A stretch of DNA of 64,000 nt, taken from NCBI GenBank assembly GCA_017962745.1, contig JAGCUR010000007.1, positions 1 through 64,000 of the forward strand. Reading direction: 5' to 3'. The notes under the pieces are model-generated. The model did not search any database. It was not told the DNA's origin and saw nothing but the letters and a program-made list of their open reading frames with translations. Positions within the stretch are counted from its first letter, which is position 1. Each line of letters starts with the position of its first letter. This document shows, piece after piece, positions 42,643 through 52,800 of the stretch. The position numbers were made by a program, and so were the translations under genes. Source of the DNA: Bacilli bacterium. Lineage in GTDB: Bacteria; Bacillota_I; Bacilli_A; ML615J-28; CAG-698.

Positions 42643-45408
42643 ATGAGTTACGTAAAGATTAAACACCTAACTAAGTATTATACGCGTGAAGAACCAGTTA
42701 TCTCTAACCTAAATCTTGAGTTCCCAGCAACAGGACTTAATATTGTCGTTGGTAAGAGTGGCTGCGGAAAGACGACTTTACTTAATGTAATCGGATCAAT
42801 GGATAATGATTACATCGGTACAGTAAATGTCGGTGGTAAAGTTTTATCAAAGATGAGCGATAAGCAATTATCGAAATATAAAAATTTTACAATTGGTTAT
42901 ATCTTCCAAAAAGAAGATTTATTTGAAGAACTAACAGTAGAAGAAAACTTAAAAATTGTCTTAGATATGCAATCTAAGAAAGCAAGTATAGCTGATGTAT
43001 TAGAGCGAGTTGGCCTAGCTGGTTTTGAAAAGCGTAAGATTAAATATCTATCTGGCGGTGAAAGACAACGTGTAGGTATCGCGAGAGTCTTAATTAAAGA
43101 TTGTTCAATCATTTTAGCCGATGAACCTACTAGTGCTCTAGATAGTAAGAATGGTAATCAAATCTTTAAGCTACTCCAAGATATCAGTAAAGAAAGATTA
43201 GTAATCGCGGTTACCCACGATACTAAGAAAGCATTTAACTATGCGGACCGTATCATCCGCTTTAGCGATGGTAATGTAGTAGAAGATAAAGAAATTAATG
43301 ATTGTCCTGATAAAGAAATCGTTGATATTTATAAAAAGCCTAGAGGCGCTGCTTTAGCACCAGTCTTTAAGTTCCAATTTACAAGAGGCTTATTCATCAA
43401 TATCTTTGTTACTTTACTTTTATCTTTAGCGATGATGGCTTTAAGCGTATCAGCTGAACAAAAGATAATTTATGATGAATACCAAAAGTATGAAGCTGAA
43501 GGCTATACTGGTGTAAATGTAGATAGGGTAATATCAACGCAAATTAAAAATAATATTAATTTGTGGAGCGTAGCACCAAAGACTACCGAAGAATCACCTT
43601 ATCAATACTTAAGCGAAGTAGCACTTATTAAAGGTGGCCTTGATAGTTCTGATTTAGAAATCCTTAAAAACCATGTAAATGGTGCCAACATTAATGTTAA
43701 CAATAGTGTTGTTGGTAACTTAATTGTTAAGTATGCTTCTAAATCACAACCAAAAGATGCATCAATTTCGGGCATTGGCTCAGTTGCTTGGCATGAAGAT
43801 GAAAGAACACCATTTGAATACTATCTATATGATGCAAATAATAAATACGATATTATCGGTACTCTTCCTAAAGAAGATAACGAAATATTAGTAACTGATA
43901 CATTTGCGGATTTATATTGTAGAGCAAGATCTGAAGATGGATCGTTTGTTAATGGTGGTGTATCAGAATATTATGGTACATTTACAGGTGACTATACTAC
44001 CCTAATCGGTGATACAGTAGTTATTAGAGATATTTATTATCAAATTGATTCATATTACTACACTAACGAAGTAGAATTTAAAGTAACTGGTATTATTAAA
44101 ACTGGTCAACTTGATTATTTCTATTATCGTGAAGGCGATTATTACTATACTAGTAAAATTAAACAACAAACTGGTAGAGCAACTTATATGAATTCAGCTC
44201 ATAACCAACCATATGGATATATCGTTACTATGGTTGATTTAGATGCGATTAGAACTACACCATATCTATTTAAGACTCTTAACTTAACAGGCGTTGATTT
44301 ACAAGATGTAAATGTTGGCGGTAATGTTAAGGCATTTGTGGGGACAGATGATTACCGTGTAAGAGGATATAATGATCCAACATATGGTTACTATACAGTT
44401 TACTATGTGGATAACTTACAAAAAGACCGCAATGAACGTATCATCGTTAAGTCTACAACTAATGCTAACTTGCAAGATAACGAAGTAATGTTAACGCTAA
44501 GTGCACTTAAAAAGATTGCACCAAGTGTAGATACTAGTAGCGAATCAGCTGTTACTAATTATTTCAATAATAATCTAAAAGATAGAACATTTAAGATTTC
44601 ATTTGAAACAATTAATAATTCTAATGAAATGGATTGTAGAATCGTTGGTATTACTAAAGAAGATGGTGATATATCAATGTATATATCTGATAACTTGTAT
44701 GCTAGTTTATTTGCGGATAACCAACCAGAAATTAATTATGGTGTAACGCTAGATTTAGCAGGTTTAAACTTAAATCAAAGAAAGAAGTTAATGGAACATT
44801 TATATGATTTAGGTTACATTATGTCACCAATCGATGTAATGCCTGGTGCATATTCTGAATTTATCCCTGAAGCATCAATTGCTACAATTACCGATTCAAT
44901 CGGTGAATCAGAAGAAGGTAATATATCTTTATACAATATGTATTCAGAATATTACAATACTGCTTCAGTTAAGAGTATGAATAACTTCTTAAGAATTCTA
45001 GATAGCATTTCAATCTTTACATTAGTAATGGCACTAGTTGTATCAATTGGCTGTATTTATCTAAATGAACGTAAGCACAAAGTATATATCGTTAAGATGT
45101 GTATTTTAGGTGTAAGACCAAGAAAGATTATTGTAATGCAATTCATTACATATCTACTAATGTCAGTATTAGTATTTGGTTTGACAATGCTTGGTACATT
45201 CTTATTTAGTATCTTAGCTAATAGCGCAATGACGCTAACATTCCCAGTTATTAACGCTCAAGGTGTGGAAGCTGGGGCATTTAGTGTATATCGTATTAGA
45301 ATGATTTTAACATCTAATACAATTAAGTTTGCGGCACTTGGTACAATAATTACAGCCTTTATAGGCTTAGTATGTACTTCAATTGCAGTTAAGCAATTTA
45401 AGAAATAA
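42643..45408 (+). CDS. ABC transporter with fused ATPase and FtsX-type permease (2)
   Basis: The 921-residue chain repeats the design of its neighbour: ATPase with GKSGCGKTTLLN, LSGGERQRVGIARVL and IILADEPTSALD, then a first helix near 245-268, and a long extracytoplasmic domain (about 270-790). Three final helices follow near 795-820, 845-875 and 895-915. The outer domain is about 170 residues larger and only loosely related to that of protein 1. AGGAGGTGG precedes the ATG at 42643; the longer frame starting at 42583 lies inside the previous gene. The two chains most likely form a heterodimeric exporter or mechanotransmitter. Confidence 0.85.
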   Translation: MSYVKIKHLTKYYTREEPVISNLNLEFPATGLNIVVGKSGCGKTTLLNVIGSMDNDYIGTVNVGGKVLSKMSDKQLSKYKNFTIGYIFQKEDLFEELTVEENLKIVLDMQSKKASIADVLERVGLAGFEKRKIKYLSGGERQRVGIARVLIKDCSIILADEPTSALDSKNGNQIFKLLQDISKERLVIAVTHDTKKAFNYADRIIRFSDGNVVEDKEINDCPDKEIVDIYKKPRGAALAPVFKFQFTRGLFINIFVTLLLSLAMMALSVSAEQKIIYDEYQKYEAEGYTGVNVDRVISTQIKNNINLWSVAPKTTEESPYQYLSEVALIKGGLDSSDLEILKNHVNGANINVNNSVVGNLIVKYASKSQPKDASISGIGSVAWHEDERTPFEYYLYDANNKYDIIGTLPKEDNEILVTDTFADLYCRARSEDGSFVNGGVSEYYGTFTGDYTTLIGDTVVIRDIYYQIDSYYYTNEVEFKVTGIIKTGQLDYFYYREGDYYYTSKIKQQTGRATYMNSAHNQPYGYIVTMVDLDAIRTTPYLFKTLNLTGVDLQDVNVGGNVKAFVGTDDYRVRGYNDPTYGYYTVYYVDNLQKDRNERIIVKSTTNANLQDNEVMLTLSALKKIAPSVDTSSESAVTNYFNNNLKDRTFKISFETINNSNEMDCRIVGITKEDGDISMYISDNLYASLFADNQPEINYGVTLDLAGLNLNQRKKLMEHLYDLGYIMSPIDVMPGAYSEFIPEASIATITDSIGESEEGNISLYNMYSEYYNTASVKSMNNFLRILDSISIFTLVMALVVSIGCIYLNERKHKVYIVKMCILGVRPRKIIVMQFITYLLMSVLVFGLTMLGTFLFSILANSAMTLTFPVINAQGVEAGAFSVYRIRMILTSNTIKFAALGTIITAFIGLVCTSIAVKQFKK

Positions 45409-45412
45409 AATT

Positions 45413-45447
45413 AAAAGTCTACATTTTTCTAAAATGTAGGCTTTTTT
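45413..45447 (+). terminator. Intrinsic terminator
   Basis: AAAAGTCTACATTTT (45413-45427) pairs with AAAATGTAGGCTTTT (45431-45445), with one G-T wobble, around TCT and followed by T residues. Confidence 0.92.
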
Positions 45448-45459
45448 AGTTATTTTTGG

Positions 45460-45465
45460 TATAAT
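45460..45465 (+). promoter_or_regulatory. -10 box of the dusB-queH pair
   Basis: TATAAT lies 20 bases ahead of the dusB ATG. There is no convincing -35. Confidence 0.4.
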
Positions 45466-45484
45466 CTACCAGTAGGTATTTATT

Positions 45485-46462
45485 ATGGAATTAAAGATTA
45501 GAGATATTATATTGCCATCTAAAGTAATTGTAGCGCCGCTTGCGGGTTACACTAATAAAGTGTACCGCGAGATAATGCATTTACATAAAGCCGGGATGGT
45601 GTGTTGCGAAATGGTGAGCGCTAAAGGCTTGCTTTACGAAAACCAAAAAACATTTGATATGTTAGAAGTAGGGGATGAAGGTATTTGCTCAATGCAAATA
45701 TTTGGTTCGACTCCTGAAGACTTAGTAGTAGCTGCTAAGATATTAGATAAAGAAACTAAATGCGATATTATCGATATCAATATGGGCTGCCCAGTTAAGA
45801 AAGTCACAACCACTGGCGCGGGATCAGCTTTGCTTAAAGATCCAAAACTAATATATGATATCGTTAAAGCGGTTTGTGATAACGTATCTAAACCGGTAAC
45901 AGTTAAAATTAGAGCCGGTTGGGATCATAAATCTATTAACTGCGCTGAAGTTGCAAAAATGATTGAAGCCGCTGGTGCTAGTATGATCACAATACATGGC
46001 CGTACTAAAAGTGATTTATATTCTGGTAAAGTAAATTTAGACTATATCAAGATGGTAAAAGATGCCGTATCAATTCCAGTAATTGGTAATGGTGATATTA
46101 AATCATATGAAGATGCGATTAAGATGATGCAATATACTGGTTGCGATGGCGTAATGATCGGTAGAGCAACGCTAGGTAATCCGTGGCTTGTAGAAGAAAT
46201 TGTAGATAAAATGGAAGGTAGACCATTTAGCGCTCCATCTAAAAAAGAAAAGATTGATATGTTAATCTATCACTTTAACGAACTAGTTAAACTTAAAGGC
46301 GAAAAGATTGCAGTTTTAGAAATGCGTAGTATGGCTGGCTGGTATGTAAAAGGGATGGCTAACGTTAAGGAATACAAACGCGCCCTCGTAAACATTAAAA
46401 CTAAAGATGAATTCTTAGAACTAATCGATAAGTATTTAGTAAATGGTGATAATGATGATTGA
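45485..46462 (+). CDS. dusB: tRNA-dihydrouridine synthase
   Basis: This FMN enzyme reduces specific uridines in the tRNA D-loop. The 325-residue protein has the family opening APLAGYTNKVYREI, the catalytic Cys in INMGCPVKKVTTTGAGSALL, KIRAGWD, TIHGRTKSDLYSGK and IGNGDIKSYEDA. It is closest to DusB, the usual Firmicutes form. The ribosome site is weak (AGTAGGT). It overlaps queH. Confidence 0.95.
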   Translation: MELKIRDIILPSKVIVAPLAGYTNKVYREIMHLHKAGMVCCEMVSAKGLLYENQKTFDMLEVGDEGICSMQIFGSTPEDLVVAAKILDKETKCDIIDINMGCPVKKVTTTGAGSALLKDPKLIYDIVKAVCDNVSKPVTVKIRAGWDHKSINCAEVAKMIEAAGASMITIHGRTKSDLYSGKVNLDYIKMVKDAVSIPVIGNGDIKSYEDAIKMMQYTGCDGVMIGRATLGNPWLVEEIVDKMEGRPFSAPSKKEKIDMLIYHFNELVKLKGEKIAVLEMRSMAGWYVKGMANVKEYKRALVNIKTKDEFLELIDKYLVNGDNDD

Positions 46463-47045
46463 TTCATATAATAAATATTTAGAGTTACTAGCATCGCTAA
46501 ATGGTAAAAAGCCAACGCTTTTACTTCAAGCATGTTGCGGACCATGCTCAAGTGCTGTCTTAGAACAACTTAAACCTTATTTTGAAATAACGATATTGTA
46601 TTATAATCCTAATACTTACCCTGAAGCTGAATACGAAAAACGCTATAACGAGTTTAGTAAACTTGATGGCTTCAAGATGATTAAAGTAGATTATGATCAT
46701 AATGAATTTTTAGATGTTGCTAAGGGATTAGAGGCTGAAATTGAAGGTGGAGCCAGGTGCTACAAATGCTACGAATTAAGACTTCAAAAAACTGCCACTT
46801 TAGCCAAGGAATTAGCATTTGACTACTTCTCTACAACCCTTTCAATTTCTCCACATAAAAATGCCAAGTGGATTAACGAAATTGGCTTAAAGTTAGAAGA
46901 AGAAATTGGCGTTAAGTTTCTATATTCTGACTTTAAAAAGAAAGAAGGATACAAAAGAAGTATCGAGATTTCTAAAGAAATTGGATTGTACAGACAAGAT
47001 TATTGTGGATGTGAATATTCACTTAGAAACAATAATAACCACTAA
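46455..47045 (+). CDS. queH: Epoxyqueuosine reductase QueH
   Basis: QueH carries out the last step of queuosine synthesis in bacteria without QueG. The roughly 196-residue protein has LLQACCGPCSSAVLE, GARCYKCYELRL, DYFSTTLSISPHKN and CGCEYSL. These give the Cys set for a 4Fe-4S cluster and an extra iron, with YYNPNTYPEAEYEKR also typical. Starts at 46443, 46452 and 46455 are possible; 46455 gives the best spacing to GGTGAT and a short overlap with dusB. Queuosine sits at G34 of tRNAs including the tRNA-Tyr(GTA) encoded here. Confidence 0.94.
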   Translation: MIDSYNKYLELLASLNGKKPTLLLQACCGPCSSAVLEQLKPYFEITILYYNPNTYPEAEYEKRYNEFSKLDGFKMIKVDYDHNEFLDVAKGLEAEIEGGARCYKCYELRLQKTATLAKELAFDYFSTTLSISPHKNAKWINEIGLKLEEEIGVKFLYSDFKKKEGYKRSIEISKEIGLYRQDYCGCEYSLRNNNNH

Positions 47046-47069
47046 ACGAAGTAATTAATCTATGTGAAC

Positions 47070-47098
47070 TTCACAAATTGAATTATTTAATATATAAT
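47070..47098 (+). promoter_or_regulatory. Promoter of the acetyltransferase leader
   Basis: TTCACA (47070-47075) and TATAAT (47093-47098) are 17 bases apart. Transcription would start near 47105, right at the 5' edge of the structured leader. Confidence 0.7.
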
Positions 47099-47104
47099 CA
47101 TAGT

Positions 47105-47219
47105 AGAATATTAGGTCACCGGAGAACAAGTGCCGTAGCACTATTTGTTGATTAGGTGTCGAGTGAGCTCGGAATTATTAGGTTTATACCTTTAGTTATC
47201 CGAGCTCTTTTTATTTTTT
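47105..47219 (+). ncRNA. Riboswitch-like leader with an intrinsic terminator (class not recognised)
   Basis: The leader folds into a compact element: CACC (47117-47120) with GGTG (47155-47158), AACAA (47125-47129) with TTGTT (47145-47149), and a closed hairpin GTGC-CGTA-GCAC (47130-47141). Next comes CGAG-TGAG-CTCG (47160-47171). Its 3' half is also the 5' arm of a terminator, GAGCTCGGA (47165-47173) with TCCGAGCTC (47199-47207) plus 12 mostly-T bases. The two forms are mutually exclusive, the logic of a transcription-controlling riboswitch. The gene's GAGGAGG site follows directly. It does not have the T-box consensus. Confidence 0.65.
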
Positions 47220-47230
47220 GAGGAGGTATT

Positions 47231-47770
47231 ATGTCAGTAGTTACACTTACAAAACTAAAAGAAGATGATTTAGAACAATTTGTAGTTGATAATCAAGAAG
47301 CATTTAAATATGGTGCCTTAGAGGAATTTGGAAAAAGAGATGACCATTTTGAAGAAGATGAAGAAATAATATCGAGAAAAACGATCATCGATTGTATTCA
47401 AAATGGCGAAGCGTATAGAATCAAAGAGGATGGAGCAATTGTTGGTGGATTAGTTTTAAAAATCGATTATGAAACAAAACATAATCATTTAGACTTGTTA
47501 TTCATTAAGCCTGCATATCATAGTAGAGGAATTGGATATAAAGCTTGGCAACTAGTTGAAAAATTATATCCAGATACTGTTATATGGGAAACATGTACAC
47601 CTTATTTTGAAACAAGAAATATCCATTTTTATGTTAATAAATGTGGATTCAAGATTGTAGAGTTCTTTAACAGTCATCATGTTGATCCGAATGATCCGGA
47701 AGGGTGCGATGAAGAATCATATGATGATTTTGATGGAATGTTTAGATTTGAAAAGTATATGGACAAATGA
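47231..47770 (+). CDS. GNAT-family N-acetyltransferase
   Basis: The 179-residue protein has the GNAT fold: an N-terminal region TLTKLKEDDLEQFVVDN, the central strand pair AIVGGLVLKID and HNHLDLLFIKPAYHSRGIGYKAW with the acetyl-CoA loop RGIGYK, and a C-terminal IHFYVNKCGFKIVEFF. A Glu/Asp-rich tail ends the chain. The substrate is unknown; a small molecule or antibiotic is more likely than a ribosomal protein, because the gene sits behind a riboswitch-like leader. GAGGAGG precedes the ATG. Confidence 0.88.
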   Translation: MSVVTLTKLKEDDLEQFVVDNQEAFKYGALEEFGKRDDHFEEDEEIISRKTIIDCIQNGEAYRIKEDGAIVGGLVLKIDYETKHNHLDLLFIKPAYHSRGIGYKAWQLVEKLYPDTVIWETCTPYFETRNIHFYVNKCGFKIVEFFNSHHVDPNDPEGCDEESYDDFDGMFRFEKYMDK

Positions 47771-47834
47771 TGGTAAATCATATGATTTGATTATGATGAG
47801 TGTCATTGGATATTTCACTTGTCTTTGCACGAAA

Positions 47835-47870
47835 AAATTAGTAGCAGTTTTAGCCAACTGCTACTAATTT
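47835..47870 (+). terminator. Terminator-like hairpin after the acetyltransferase gene
   Basis: AAATTAGTAGCAGTT (47835-47849) pairs perfectly with AACTGCTACTAATTT (47856-47870) around a 6-base loop. The T tract is short. Confidence 0.8.
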
Positions 47871-47921
47871 AAATTTGCATAAGTTTATAAAACATACAAT
47901 AAAATATTATTATAAAAACTT

Positions 47922-47936
47922 AACAAAGTGTTTGTT
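47922..47936. promoter_or_regulatory. Candidate operator ahead of the glycan locus
   Basis: AACAAAGTGTTTGTT is a 6+6 palindrome with a 3-base centre, ending eight bases upstream of the -35 of the GH20 promoter. No regulator gene is in the locus. Confidence 0.4.
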
Positions 47937-47944
47937 TTTCACTC

Positions 47945-47973
47945 TTGTATTAATCTACAAAAAATAGTAAAAT
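47945..47973 (+). promoter_or_regulatory. Promoter of the GH20-ABC glycan operon
   Basis: TTGTAT (47945-47950) and TAAAAT (47968-47973) are 17 bases apart. An upstream in-frame ATG (47972) lies in the -10 and cannot be the start. No other strong promoter was seen until the end of the window. Confidence 0.7.
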
Positions 47974-48019
47974 GATAATTAGAGATATTATATTCATTTT
48001 TACGATAAAGGAGATATTT

Positions 48020-49855
48020 ATGAGTGTTTTTCCTGTGCCCAAAAAGGTCATAAGAGCCGATGGATTTTTTGAAACAAGTGAATTAATGAAGGTTTTCAGC
48101 GAGTTAGAAAGTCTTTTTGTTTATGAAGAGTTGAAAACGTTTGTTAATTTTGAGAAAGCAGCGAAAGAAGATGCACAATTAAAGTACTTACTCGATAATG
48201 AATTAGCTGAACAAGATTATAAAATTGTGGTAGAAGACAAAACTATAACAATCTATGCATCAAGTGCTGTAGGTCATTTCTATGGAACTACTACACTGAA
48301 ACAAATTTTTGATAAATCTATACAGTGTCAAACAATAATTGATGGACCGGACTTAAAGGTGCGAGGCTTTATGTATGACATCAGTCGTAATAAAGTGCCA
48401 AAAGTAGAAACAGTTAAATTAATTATTGATGTAATGGCAAAACTTAAAATGAATCATTTAGAGTTATATGTGGAAGGATTCTCATTCGGATATAAATCAT
48501 TTCCAGAATATCTACACAAGGATGGATATTTATCGATTGAAGAATATCAAGAGATTGAAGCATATGCTAATTCTAAATTTATTGATTTCGTACCAAATAT
48601 GAATGGTTTTGGGCATATGAATGCATGGCTTGCTATTCCAGAGCTTAAACATTTAGGTGAAACCGAAACTGGTATGTATAAATGGGGTAAGTTTAGAAAA
48701 CCATCTACACTTAATGCCCTAGATCCTGAATCTATTGAATTAGTTAAAAAGATGTATGCGGATATGATTCCATATATGAAATCACAATACTTCAATATGA
48801 ACTTTGATGAACCATTTGAACTTGGTTTAGAAAAGACTAAAGAAGCAGTAGAACAATATGGTGAAGAAAAAGTATATATCGATTATATGTTAAAGGCATA
48901 TGAAGAGATTAAGAAATACGGTAAAACGCCAATCATTTGGGGTGATGTATTAATTAATCACGATAATGCTTTACCACTTATTCCAAAAGATATGATATTT
49001 GCGGAATGGGGATATGAAGCAGAACATCCATTTAAAGATCATCTAAAGAAGTTATCAAAGGAAGGCATTAAATTCTTAGCTGCTCCAGGAACATCTACTT
49101 GGAATACAATTGCTGGTAGAAAAGACGATGCTTATGAAAATATCTTAAATGCTTGCTACTATACTAAAGAATATGGTGGTGAAGGAATTCTCCTTACTGA
49201 TTGGGGTGATAATGGTCACTTACAACCATTACCAATTAGCTTACCTTATTTAGCATATGCGGGATTATTATCTTACAGATGTAATGAAGGCGCATTTAAG
49301 AAAGTTAGAAAGTTTGTAAACAAAGAGATATTTGATGATAGTAGCGGAATGATAGCTGATTTAATTTTAGAATTAGGCAATTATTATCATTTTGAAAATG
49401 ATTATGTAGGCAATGCTACTCATTCATTCCATGTGATTACACAATCAGTTAATGCCCTAGATCAAGAGGAAGAAGATAGGGTTGATTATGTAATTAAGAG
49501 AATGCATGGTAAAGAATTAACAATTGAGAAATACAACGCAATTATGGATTTCTATGATGCTAAACATAATCAGCTACTTGATTGTGATGTGGATAACTTA
49601 GTAAAAGATGAATTGGCATTTGCAATTCATCTACTAAAGACTCTTGCTACATTCTTACTTGCTGTTAATGATATTTATGATAACAAGTTTAGAATTAAGA
49701 GATTTAAAGAAGTATTGAAACAAAAAGACATATTAATTGGAACGCTCGAATATATTTGGTTAGAGAGAAACAAATATAGCGAATTAGAAGATAGCATACA
49801 GAAAATTACAAGTGTAATGACTATGTGTGAAGAATTTATAGGGAGGCTTAAATGA
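48020..49855 (+). CDS. GH20-type beta-N-acetylhexosaminidase, cytoplasmic
   Basis: The 611-residue protein starts VFPVPKKVIRADGFF, as GH20 N-terminal domains do. A barrel follows with the GH20 pattern KVRGFMYDISRNKVPK (RGxxxDxxR-like), MAKLKMNHLELYVEGF and VPNMNGFGHMNAWL. NMNFDEPFELG near residue 259 is the probable catalytic Asp-Glu pair, in place of the commoner GGDE. IIWGDVLINHDNALPL and LTDWGDNGHLQP follow. No signal peptide is present, so it acts on imported sugars, releasing GlcNAc or GalNAc. AAAGGAGAT precedes the ATG. It overlaps the binding-protein gene by four bases. Confidence 0.83.
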   Translation: MSVFPVPKKVIRADGFFETSELMKVFSELESLFVYEELKTFVNFEKAAKEDAQLKYLLDNELAEQDYKIVVEDKTITIYASSAVGHFYGTTTLKQIFDKSIQCQTIIDGPDLKVRGFMYDISRNKVPKVETVKLIIDVMAKLKMNHLELYVEGFSFGYKSFPEYLHKDGYLSIEEYQEIEAYANSKFIDFVPNMNGFGHMNAWLAIPELKHLGETETGMYKWGKFRKPSTLNALDPESIELVKKMYADMIPYMKSQYFNMNFDEPFELGLEKTKEAVEQYGEEKVYIDYMLKAYEEIKKYGKTPIIWGDVLINHDNALPLIPKDMIFAEWGYEAEHPFKDHLKKLSKEGIKFLAAPGTSTWNTIAGRKDDAYENILNACYYTKEYGGEGILLTDWGDNGHLQPLPISLPYLAYAGLLSYRCNEGAFKKVRKFVNKEIFDDSSGMIADLILELGNYYHFENDYVGNATHSFHVITQSVNALDQEEEDRVDYVIKRMHGKELTIEKYNAIMDFYDAKHNQLLDCDVDNLVKDELAFAIHLLKTLATFLLAVNDIYDNKFRIKRFKEVLKQKDILIGTLEYIWLERNKYSELEDSIQKITSVMTMCEEFIGRLK

Positions 49856-52800
49856 AAGTAGTAATTACTGATAAGATGCTAAAGAAAATATTCTTTATAG
49901 CACTTGGAGTTGTTGTGTTCGTCATACTGATAATTGCTATTGTTCAAAGTTTTGACAAAGGTCATGTGTCATCTAATTCAACAATCATGAAAGATGTATC
50001 ACCAACCGGCAAATACTTGAAATATTTACAACTTAACAATTATGAAGACGAAAGTTTATATCCTACTGAAACAATTGAACTAAATGCTAAAGACGCTGTT
50101 TTAGTAGCTGGTTCAACAAACGAAACATATTTCAAAGAAATCAATTCAAATCATGTTCATATGCAAAGAAATGATCGTGGTGAAGAACAAGAAGTAACTA
50201 TTAGATATGATGAGATTACAGATACTGATGGCACACTTTTAGCAAGTGATGCATCAGATAAAGTAATTTACATGGGAGCAACAGGATCAGCCACTTGGGA
50301 ATTTAATGTTCCTGCTGATGGCTTCTATAATATCTTACTTGATTATGTAGCAGAACAAAGCGGTGGGGCTAACATCGAACGTAAATTTGTTGTTGATGAA
50401 GCAAAAGATGCAAATGGTAATTACATCCCTCCATATGATGCATTACTAAATGTATCATTCCAACGTGTTTGGGGCGATGCACCAGGTGCTGATATCATTA
50501 CTGATATCAATGGTAACCAAATTAAACCTGAACAAGCTGAATACTTCTTCAGACGTCAAGTTTACGCTAAAGACTCAGTTGGTTATGTTACTGAACCTTA
50601 CCTTGTATTCTTCGAAGCTGGTAATCATAAATTAACAATTGAAGCTGTTAGAGAATGCATGACAATCTATAATGTATATCTAACACCAAAAGAACATTAT
50701 GATTCATATCAAACAGTTTATAACAACTGGATTAGTAGTGGTGCTAAGATTGTAGATAAAGACAATATGGATATTAACCAAACTGAATGGACAATCCAAG
50801 GTGAAGACTCTACATATCGTTCATCATCTACTTTATATGCTGTATCAGACCGTTCATCTAAATTTAATCATCCTGCTGATCACGTTAAGATTTTACTAAA
50901 CGTAATCGGTGGAGCTAAATGGTCAACATCAGGCGACTGGATTAGTTGGAATGTAAATGTTCCAGTAGCGGGCTTATATAAAATCTCTCTAAGATGTAAG
51001 CAAAATTCATCTCGTGGACTATTTGCAGTTAGAACTGTAAGTATAAACAATGAAATACCATTCGCTGAAGCAAAGAACTGTAAATTTAATTATAGTGCTA
51101 ACTACAGTATCGTAACACTTGGTAATTCTGAAGGAGACTTCTATTTCTACCTAAATCAAGGTGAAAATATTATTTCTTTAGAAGCAAGCTTAGGTGATTA
51201 TGGTAGTGAAATTAATAGCGTACAATCAATCATCGATAACTTAAATAATGTATATCGTCAAATTATTGCTATTACTGGTACATCTCCAGATAACTATATT
51301 AACTATAAGTTAAAAGAAAGATTACCAGAATTATTTGATAACGCTGATACTGAAGAAGCAAATGATGGTTTATTTAAATCATATGCTAAAGAACTAAGAG
51401 AAATAGCAGCGAGAATCACTGAAATATCAGGTGAAAAGAGTGGTGAAACTGCATCACTTGAAACAATGGCGTTACAGTTAGAAAAGTTTGTTAAGAAGCC
51501 TCGTAACATTCAACGTAACTTATCGACATTTAGTTCTAATATTTCTTCTTTAGGTACTTGGATTTTAACAGTAACAGAACAAACATTAACAATTGATGAA
51601 ATATATGTTCATACAAAAGATTTCAAATTACCAAGAGCTAATCCTAACTTCTTTGGTGATTTAGGATTCAAGTTTATAGCATTCGTTAGATCATTCTTCT
51701 TTGATTACACTACAATTGGTAAAACAGAAGCAACTGCTGGCTATGAAAATATCGAAGTATGGTTACTTACTGGTGGATCTGCTGGTCGTGAACAAGCTAA
51801 TGCGATTAGAACTTTAGTAAATAGTTCATTTACTCATCAACATCGTATTAACGTTGACTTAAAAGCCGTATCAAGTGGTGTATTACTAACAGCAACACTT
51901 TCTGGTAATGGACCAGATGTAGCGATCCAAGCTGATAATGGTACACCTGTTAACTACGCTATCCGTGGCGCAATTTATGATTTAACTCAATTTGATGACT
52001 TCGTTGTAGAAGAAAAAGTTGATGCTAATGGTAATAAGAGTTATTCAGTTAAAGTTGATGGTGAAGCAGAATCTAGATGGCAAGATAGTGCGATGACTCC
52101 TTATGAGTTAGAAGGTGGCTTCTATGCCTTACCTAATACCCAAGGATTCCTAGTAATGTTCTACCGTACAGATATCTTTGAAGCTCAAGGATGGGATGTA
52201 CCTCAAACTTGGACTGATGCAATTAACTTAATTCCAGAATTACAATTCCAGAACTTATCATTCTACTTACCATTAAATACAGTTGGTGCAAGTAGCGTTG
52301 TTAACCAAGTATTTGCAAGTAGACTATATCAAACAGGTGGTAGATTCTATCGTACTAAGTTAAACGAAGAAACTGGATTAGAATATATGGAATCTAATTT
52401 CGATTCAGAAGAAGCAATCAATGCATTCGAATTCTGGTGTTCATTCTATACAGATTATAGTTTCTCACTTTCAGTAAGTGGTGGAACATTCATCAATAGA
52501 TTTAGAACTGGTGAAATGCCAATCGGTATTGCGAGTTATGAAACATACAATACACTTGCCGTATCTGCGCCAGAAATTAGAGGTAAATGGAAATTTGCCC
52601 TAATGCCAGGAACAGTTGATGATAACGGCGACTTACACATTGATGGTGCTGCTGGTGGTAGCGCAATCATGTTAATGAAGCAAGCTAAAAACCCTGAAGG
52701 TGGTTGGGAATTCATGAAGTGGTGGACTAGTGCTGATACACAAATCCAATACGCTCGTGAAATCGAATCTATCTTAGGTGCAGCTGCTCGTCATCCAACT

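Noticed and set aside
47105-47219. T-box leader
   Set aside because: The AGGGTGGNACCGCG antiterminator motif is absent and the gene is not an aminoacyl-tRNA synthetase or amino-acid gene.
47679-47867. Small frame overlapping the end of the acetyltransferase gene
   Set aside because: It is out of frame with a good gene, has no ribosome site and runs into the terminator hairpin.
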